NCBI GenBank assembly: GCA_013812515.1 | Contig: JACCTI010000348.1 | Location: 1 to 18,745 of the forward strand | DNA: 18,745 nucleotides | From: Chthoniobacterales bacterium | GTDB taxonomy: Bacteria; Verrucomicrobiota; Verrucomicrobiia; Chthoniobacterales; UBA10450 | Direction of reading: 5' to 3' | In this document: in pieces, positions 14,647 to 18,745 of the stretch | Position numbering within the stretch: position 1 is the stretch's first letter | How the letters are laid out: the number at the start of each line of letters is the position of its first letter | Notes under the pieces: model-generated | What the model was told of the DNA's origin: nothing | Seen by the model: only the letters and a program-made list of their open reading frames with translations | The model's database searches: none | Made by a program: the position numbers and the translations under genes

Positions 14647-15542
14647 AGCTCTTTTGCCGAAAAGATCGCAGTCGCGAAGAGCAGGTAGATCACGGTGTAA
14701 AAGGCACCCAGGGCCGCGGTTTTCAGGAAGATGGCCAGAGGAATCGCAGCGCCGGCAACCACTTCGTCAGCAAGATTGAAGAGTTGGAGGTCAGGAAAGA
14801 GCAGCGCGACGACTGCGAGGAACGTGCGCGCCAGCCAGCCCGCGCTGTGCCCCTGGAGCCAGAACTCGCGCGCCGTTCCTTGCAGGTGACCAATGAAGTA
14901 GACGAACACTGTGACAACGACAGTGAAGATCTGCGACGTGGCGAAGGTCGAGATAAAGATCGTGAGGGAGGCGAGAAGGCAAGCCTTCAGGAAGATCACG
15001 CTGATCCCGGGAAGCAGATCCGGGTTGAAGGTCGAATCGCGGATCGACTGCAGGGCAGCGTGAAGTTGCTCCTGGGGAAGTCCCGCCATTTGGCGATTCG
15101 TCGCGGCCAGCGCAGCGTGCTCCCGGCTGTAGAGTAGGGCCAAAAAAAGCGCGCTCATGATCAAAGTGCTGATCGCGAGCAGCAGGAGGACACCGAGGAG
15201 CTTCCCGAGGAGGTACTCGAAGCGGGGAACCGGCTTCGCGAGAATCGTGTAGACGATGCGGTCCTCTGTGTCTTGCGGCAGCATCCGCGCGGTGGCGACG
15301 ATCGCGAGCAGCGAGGTGAAGATGCTCATCGCGCCGAGCGAGATGTCCTTCAGCACCTGGAACTCCTGTTGAAAAGAGAGCCGCGCCATCAGGACGGAGC
15401 TGCCGATCAAGACGCAGGCGAAAAGAAGAAGAACATAAAAGACCTTGAGTCGCGTAAGCTCCGTAAGTGTGTTCGAAGCGATGGCGGCGATCCGGTCTAA
15501 CGAAAAGGCCTTGTGCGAAGCGCCAGCTCTCACAGGATTCAC
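14643..15542 (-). CDS. ABC-2 type transporter permease
   Basis: This 299-aa membrane protein is the permease partner of the upstream ATPase. Hydrophobic segments fall near residues 34-53, 68-85, 111-137, 178-199, 205-220, 239-252 and 266-294. A soluble loop near 140-177 is probably extracytoplasmic. The conserved ABC-2 patch ARMLPQDTEDRIVYTILAKP with RFEYLLGKLLG (near 85-117) is typical of the NosY/gliding-type group, which pairs with ATPases for export of polysaccharide, lipid, antibiotic or protein-related cargo. The cargo is not shown. It overlaps the ATPase gene by 4 bp at its start and the TPR-like gene by 4 bp at its end. Confidence 0.88.
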   Translation of the reverse strand: MNPVRAGASHKAFSLDRIAAIASNTLTELTRLKVFYVLLLFACVLIGSSVLMARLSFQQEFQVLKDISLGAMSIFTSLLAIVATARMLPQDTEDRIVYTILAKPVPRFEYLLGKLLGVLLLLAISTLIMSALFLALLYSREHAALAATNRQMAGLPQEQLHAALQSIRDSTFNPDLLPGISVIFLKACLLASLTIFISTFATSQIFTVVVTVFVYFIGHLQGTAREFWLQGHSAGWLARTFLAVVALLFPDLQLFNLADEVVAGAAIPLAIFLKTAALGAFYTVIYLLFATAIFSAKEL

Positions 15543-16381
15543 TTCAGGGTTACGTCAAGAAACAGTCGCTCCAAAGTCTTGCGCGACTTGCGACAATCGA
15601 TCAGCCGCCCGCCGGCAGTATTGATCAACGCTTCGATCTGCCTGGTCAGCTCCTCTGAACCTGCTTCAAAGACGACCTCGGTCTGATTCTCGACCGCGAG
15701 GAGTTCGTTGACCGCGCCCTCGCTAACGAGTTCGCCGTTCGCGAGAATGCCGACGCGATCACAAACCTCCTGCACTTGATCAAGGAGATGGGAAGAAAGC
15801 AGCACGGTGATGCCACGCTTCTTTAGATCAAGAATCAGATCGCGGATTTCACGGGACCCGACCGGGTCCACCCCAGCAGTCGGCTCATCGAGAACCACGA
15901 GGCGAGGTTCGTTCACGAGCGCCTGCGCGAGTCCGATCCGTTGCAGCATTCCTTTGGAGTAGCCGCCGAGGCGGCGATCACCTGCACTCGTTAGACCGAC
16001 GAGCTCCAGCAACTCCTGGATTTTCTTCGTGAGCGCGCGGCTGCTCAATCCACACAGCTTCCCATAAAAGCGCAGCGTCTCGGCGCCGGTGAGATACTTT
16101 GGAAAGTAAGGGTTCTCTGGAAGGAACCCGACCGCCTCCCGGCTCGCGACTTCGGTGCTGTCTCGCGCGAAAATTTCCGCTTTGCCGCGCGTCGGCGCGA
16201 CCAGCCCGAGGATGATCTTTAACGTCGTGCTCTTACCCGAGCCGTTCGGCCCGAGCAGCCCGTAAACCTGACCGGCATCGACGCGCAGGCTAAGATCGCG
16301 CACTGCGAGAACTGATCTTCGCTTGAACGGGACCGGGAAAGTCTTGGTGACACCGGTAACGACAACCGCGGCTTCAATCAT
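15539..16381 (-). CDS. ABC transporter ATP-binding protein (ABC-2 type)
   Basis: This 280-aa ATPase drives the membrane permease encoded next. It has Walker A GPNGSGKST (44-52), the Q-loop region GFLPENPYFPKYLTG (85-99) in the form usual for this subfamily, signature YSKGMLQRIG (141-150), Walker B LVVLDEPTAGVDP (161-173) and switch histidine H198 in SSHLLDQVQEV. A C-terminal extension after about 225 is typical of ABC-2 ATPases. Its ATG overlaps the acylphosphatase stop by 8 bp, and its stop overlaps the permease start by 4 bp. It is close to the CcmA/NatA class of exporter ATPases, but the substrate is not evident. Confidence 0.95.
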   Translation of the reverse strand: MIEAAVVVTGVTKTFPVPFKRRSVLAVRDLSLRVDAGQVYGLLGPNGSGKSTTLKIILGLVAPTRGKAEIFARDSTEVASREAVGFLPENPYFPKYLTGAETLRFYGKLCGLSSRALTKKIQELLELVGLTSAGDRRLGGYSKGMLQRIGLAQALVNEPRLVVLDEPTAGVDPVGSREIRDLILDLKKRGITVLLSSHLLDQVQEVCDRVGILANGELVSEGAVNELLAVENQTEVVFEAGSEELTRQIEALINTAGGRLIDCRKSRKTLERLFLDVTLK

Positions 16382-16655
16382 GCCGGATCACAAAACCGCG
16401 CATTGAGACAGGCTCGGCCAAGGTGGTTTCTGTCTCATCTGTGATGTGTGAGTTCAAGTGACTTTCCCGAAGTGCCTTGAGTAATGCAATGACTTCGCTT
16501 TCTTCCCCGCTTGCCTGGAGTTCGACGCGACCATCCGGGAGGTTGCGAACCCAGCCCGTGACATCGAAGCCTTTGACGATCTGCTTTGCCGAATACCGGA
16601 AGCCCACTCCCTGAACACGGCCGGCGTAGAACACCTGCTTCGAGACGATGGACAC
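16374..16655 (-). CDS. Acylphosphatase
   Basis: This 93-aa protein hydrolyses the carboxyl-phosphate bond of acyl phosphates. The family signature is complete: YAGRVQGVGFRYSAKQIVKG, with the phosphate-binding arginine R20, and GWVRNLPDGRVEL, with the catalytic asparagine N38. The length matches the small stand-alone enzymes. The start is a GTG at 16655 with no obvious Shine-Dalgarno. It overlaps the next gene (ABC ATPase) by 8 bp. Such enzymes are often housekeeping passengers in unrelated operons, so its link to the transporter is probably one of expression only. Confidence 0.93.
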   Translation of the reverse strand: MSIVSKQVFYAGRVQGVGFRYSAKQIVKGFDVTGWVRNLPDGRVELQASGEESEVIALLKALRESHLNSHITDETETTLAEPVSMRGFVIRHD

Positions 16656-16700
16656 ACGCGGAAAGGTGAACGAGACGGGGAAGTAGCCCGCGAAGAAGAT

Positions 16701-17171
16701 TTACTCGGGCGAAGACTGAGGACCAGCGGGGGGCAAATCGGGATCGGGGAGGGTCTCAGGTGGGGGCGGTTCGGTCGAGCGGGTGTCAAAATTCTCGCGC
16801 TCGCGCCCGGCGGAGCTTATGGCGCTCGGTCCGCGCACGGGTGCGGTCAACGCCGCGATGAGCATAGGAGGCGCGGGCTTAATGTCCTCGGTGGCCACAT
16901 AACCCTCTTTATTCCCGGACACGAGCTGGACTTTGCAGTAACCAAATGACGGCCGAATCAGGGTCATGAGCGTGTCTTTCGGGAGCGATTCATCGGGCCC
17001 ATTCCCCTGCTGAGGCCCGTAACGATAGAAAGACGTCTGGTCCGAAGCGACCGAGAAAAGCTTTCCACCCTTACTCGCGGTAGCAACAGCGCTCTGTTCG
17101 GTGCTGCAGCCGGAGGCGAGACAGGCAAAGCCGAGGAGAGCGGACCACGGCAAATTAGGTTTCAGTTTCAC
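16701..17171 (-). CDS. Lipoprotein with SH3-like domain and Pro-rich tail
   Basis: This 156-aa protein starts at a GTG (17171). It has an export signal ending in lipobox LASGC, so it is lipidated at about C22. Residues about 40-100 look like a bacterial SH3 fold, with SFYRYGPQQGNGPDESLPKD, LIRPSFGYCKVQLVSG and KEGYVATEDIKPAPP. Such domains often bind peptidoglycan or envelope peptides. The last 55 residues are low-complexity and Pro/Ser/Glu-rich (PPPPETLPDPDLPPAGP). It lies between the exported PPC-like gene (15-bp gap) and acylphosphatase (45-bp gap) and is part of the minus-strand run. The exact role is unknown. Confidence 0.75.
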   Translation of the reverse strand: MKLKPNLPWSALLGFACLASGCSTEQSAVATASKGGKLFSVASDQTSFYRYGPQQGNGPDESLPKDTLMTLIRPSFGYCKVQLVSGNKEGYVATEDIKPAPPMLIAALTAPVRGPSAISSAGRERENFDTRSTEPPPPETLPDPDLPPAGPQSSPE

Positions 17172-17186
17172 AACCAGCGCGTTCGC

Positions 17187-17624
17187 TCACTTATATGAGT
17201 ATACGAGACAGAAGGTGCTGGGTTCACCTTCCACGGGACCAATCCCGACATAGTATTGCCCACTGGTGGTTGGCGAAAATCCAGCGGCGGCTTTCTCCTC
17301 GTCCTCGTAGGTTTCAGACTCGAGGGCCTTCCCGTTCTCATCGTAAACACGGACGTTGAGGTTCTTCGCCCTGGCACTCGTGCCGACGGAGAACCAGTAT
17401 TGATTCCCGGCGTAAAGATTCACTGCCACCACGGCTTGCTCGCCGGGCGTGATTGCGCCTGTCCAGTGGCCGTCACGCATTTTAAATCCGTCGTTCGAAA
17501 ACGCGCCGGCGAGATCAAGCGCCACTTTACGAGCTTCGACCTCCTTGTCGGTTTCTGCGGCGGCCAGCGCCGTTAACGCCGCAGCGATGAAGACGAAGCA
17601 AAGAAGAAGGCGGCAGAGCTTCAT
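17187..17624 (-). CDS. Exported protein with PPC-like beta-sandwich domain, function unknown
   Basis: This 145-aa protein has a clear signal peptide (MKLCRLLLCFVFIAAALTAL, cleavage probably after the AAAE region). The mature part resembles the pre-peptidase C-terminal (PPC) type of beta-sandwich. It has ITPGEQAVVAVNLYAGNQYW, then a LNVRVYDENGKAL segment, and finally TSGQYYVGIGP and STFCLVYSYK. These domains are usually non-catalytic and extracellular or periplasmic. The match is by motif rhythm only, so a lineage-specific family is equally possible. Its ATG overlaps the upstream stop by 4 bp (ATGA), which indicates coupled translation. Confidence 0.7.
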   Translation of the reverse strand: MKLCRLLLCFVFIAAALTALAAAETDKEVEARKVALDLAGAFSNDGFKMRDGHWTGAITPGEQAVVAVNLYAGNQYWFSVGTSARAKNLNVRVYDENGKALESETYEDEEKAAAGFSPTTSGQYYVGIGPVEGEPSTFCLVYSYK

Positions 17625-18430
17625 TTCGTATCAGGTTTGCGCTGGATTTCTGCGATCAACTTGCTGATGGCTTCGTTGAGCTTGCGGACCTCATCAGCAG
17701 TTGGGGTGCCATTGCCACTGAACGTGACGAGCCTCTGGATTTCCGGAAGGTGGTCGCTCACCCTGCGGACCAGCGAGTCGCGTTGCAGTTCCGGTGATAT
17801 TTCCTTGATCTTCGCTTGCATGTAGCTAACCAAGGCCGGCTGCCTGAGAACTCTCGCGCTCGCCTCATTGTAGTCTTCCAGGACAGAACCACTTACCACC
17901 TGGGTGCCGCGGATCCATCCACCCAGACTAACGAGTATTACGAAATCCTGGTCCCGGTTGGACTGCATCGAGATCTTCACTTCGTTTTGCGTCGCCTCCA
18001 GTTCCTCCCGGAGCACGCTCCATTCGTTGTTTTCCGCGAACTCGTTGATGCTCTTGCCGCGGCTGAGGACGTTGTCGCTCACGCCCAGCGCCTTCGCCAG
18101 CTTGATGATATCCGTGCCGATGTTCTTCACCTGCTGGCCGTCCTGCGCTTCCACCGCAATAAACCCATCTGCGACCAGACCGCCGAGGTTCAACGCAATC
18201 TGCGCCCGGTTGCTGTAAGTCATCGGCATGGGCGGACGATATTGGCCAGCCCAATTCGGCGTCCCGGGCTTGTTTAAGGCGGCGAAAAGTTCGCCCGGAG
18301 TTGGAATCGTCAGCGTGTCGCTTTTGAGGGCTTTCCCGAGTTGCTCCGGCGTAAGGGCCCCCGGCTGGGCTGCGATTGCCCACAAGGCGCTCAGAAGGAA
18401 AACCGCTGCGATTCCGACCCGTAGAAGCAT
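17621..18430 (-). CDS. Exported protein of unknown function (first gene of the minus-strand run)
   Basis: This 269-aa protein has a signal peptide (MLLRVGIAAVFLLSALWAIA, then AQPGA). It is otherwise soluble and mostly helical. Recognisable stretches are YSNRAQIALNLGGLVADGFI, QQVKNIGTDIIKLAKALGVS, and LVSLGGWIRGTQVVSG. Helical segments near the end, such as SPELQRDSLVRRVSDHLPEI, could form a coiled or bundle fold. I do not recognise a named family. By feel it is like conserved exported proteins of Verrucomicrobia, but I could not check this. It opens the run of nine minus-strand genes and faces the enolase gene across a 229-bp gap, so a promoter for the run should lie there. Confidence 0.75.
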   Translation of the reverse strand: MLLRVGIAAVFLLSALWAIAAQPGALTPEQLGKALKSDTLTIPTPGELFAALNKPGTPNWAGQYRPPMPMTYSNRAQIALNLGGLVADGFIAVEAQDGQQVKNIGTDIIKLAKALGVSDNVLSRGKSINEFAENNEWSVLREELEATQNEVKISMQSNRDQDFVILVSLGGWIRGTQVVSGSVLEDYNEASARVLRQPALVSYMQAKIKEISPELQRDSLVRRVSDHLPEIQRLVTFSGNGTPTADEVRKLNEAISKLIAEIQRKPDTK

Positions 18431-18659
18431 GCGCCAGATTATGCGCGCTTCTCCAGATTGTCAGCGGGAATCTACGGCTATCGTCCCCTGAATCGATTCA
18501 TCCTGAGTGCTTCGCTCACTCCGTTTAGCGGGGAGCCACGAAGCGCATGCGGAACGACATCTCAACCCTTCCTTGCATTCTCGCTTTTGAGACGCGCGAT
18601 AAAGATTCATTGAACAGGACGCAGTCGCCTTGCATCATGTGCGGCTCGATTTCGTTCCT
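18431..18659. other. Divergent intergenic region between the exported-protein gene and eno
   Basis: There is no gene here that I can support. It holds TCATCCTGAG (18498-18507), which recalls the ends of the palindromic element at 2594-2709. This is followed by a small GAGTG/CACTC inverted repeat, perhaps a decayed copy. Promoters for both flanking genes should lie in this region, but I find no convincing -35/-10 pair. Confidence 0.4.
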
Positions 18660-18745
18660 ATGGCACGCACCAGCATCAAGAAAATCAGGGGCCGCGAAAT
18701 TCTCGATTCCCGTGGCAATCCGACTGTGGAAGTCGATCTGATTCT
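18660..18745 (+). CDS. eno: Enolase, N-terminal fragment cut by the window edge
   Basis: Enolase interconverts 2-phosphoglycerate and phosphoenolpyruvate in glycolysis. The 28 complete codons visible begin MARTSIKKIRGREILDSRGN and continue PTVEVDLIL, the highly conserved enolase N-terminus containing the REILDSRGNPTVEV signature. The start ATG at 18660 has no strong Shine-Dalgarno. The gene continues past the right edge. It is divergent from the long minus-strand run to its left. Confidence 0.95.
   Translation, partial: MARTSIKKIRGREILDSRGNPTVEVDLI

Noticed and set aside
18560..18620. Possible sigma-70 promoter for eno (TTGCAT with GATAAA)
   Set aside because: The spacing is about 19 bases and the match is poor. 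I could not defend a specific promoter.
1..18745. CRISPR array, tRNA/rRNA, phage or defence island, transposase
   Set aside because: I looked for regular direct repeats, RNA gene signatures and the usual protein motifs and saw none. The window is core metabolism plus envelope genes.

Overview
The window looks like chromosomal DNA of a GC-rich (roughly 60% by eye) Gram-negative-type bacterium. Four proteins carry lipoprotein or periplasmic signal peptides, and a WaaC-like heptosyltransferase suggests LPS. Protein style and gene mix fit a soil Verrucomicrobiota lineage, but that placement is inference and I could not test it.

Region 1 (1-9728, minus strand) is most of a respiratory complex I cluster. 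In transcription order it holds a small TonB_C-domain protein, nuoD, two paralogous small lipoproteins, a natural nuoE-nuoF fusion, a GxxExxY-family gene, a chimeric duplicate, then nuoG, nuoH, nuoI, nuoJ and nuoK, which runs off the left edge. nuoA, nuoB and nuoC are not upstream of nuoD, so the complex I genes are split between loci, unless nuoABC lie beyond nuoK. The cluster is interrupted three times: by the lipoprotein pair, by the GxxExxY gene with a 257-bp tandem duplication that also copied the start of nuoG, and by a palindromic repeat element between nuoG and nuoH.

Region 2 (9729-12102, plus strand) starts with a divergent intergenic region rich in inverted repeats. It continues with a compact run of fabD (fatty acid synthesis), a YqeY/GatB-like gene and ispD (MEP isoprenoid pathway). 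ispD overlaps the convergent glycosyltransferase gene by 21 bp.

Region 3 (12082-18430, minus strand) is a tightly packed set, often with 4-bp ATGA overlaps. It reads: an exported protein of unknown function, an exported PPC-like beta-domain protein, an SH3-like lipoprotein, acylphosphatase, ABC-2 type ATPase, ABC-2 permease, a TPR-like membrane-anchored or secreted protein, a calcineurin-like phosphoesterase and a GT9 glycosyltransferase. Region 4 (18660 to the right edge, plus strand) is the first 28 codons of enolase.

The observation I find most worth following is not a gene. The 7-mer TCGTTAG (reverse complement CTAACGA) occurs 12 times, against one or two expected by rough composition. 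It sits in different reading frames and uses otherwise rare codons, which suggests a DNA-level signal such as an uptake sequence, a recombination or segregation motif, or a HIP1-like iterated word. No tRNA, rRNA, CRISPR array or transposase was seen.
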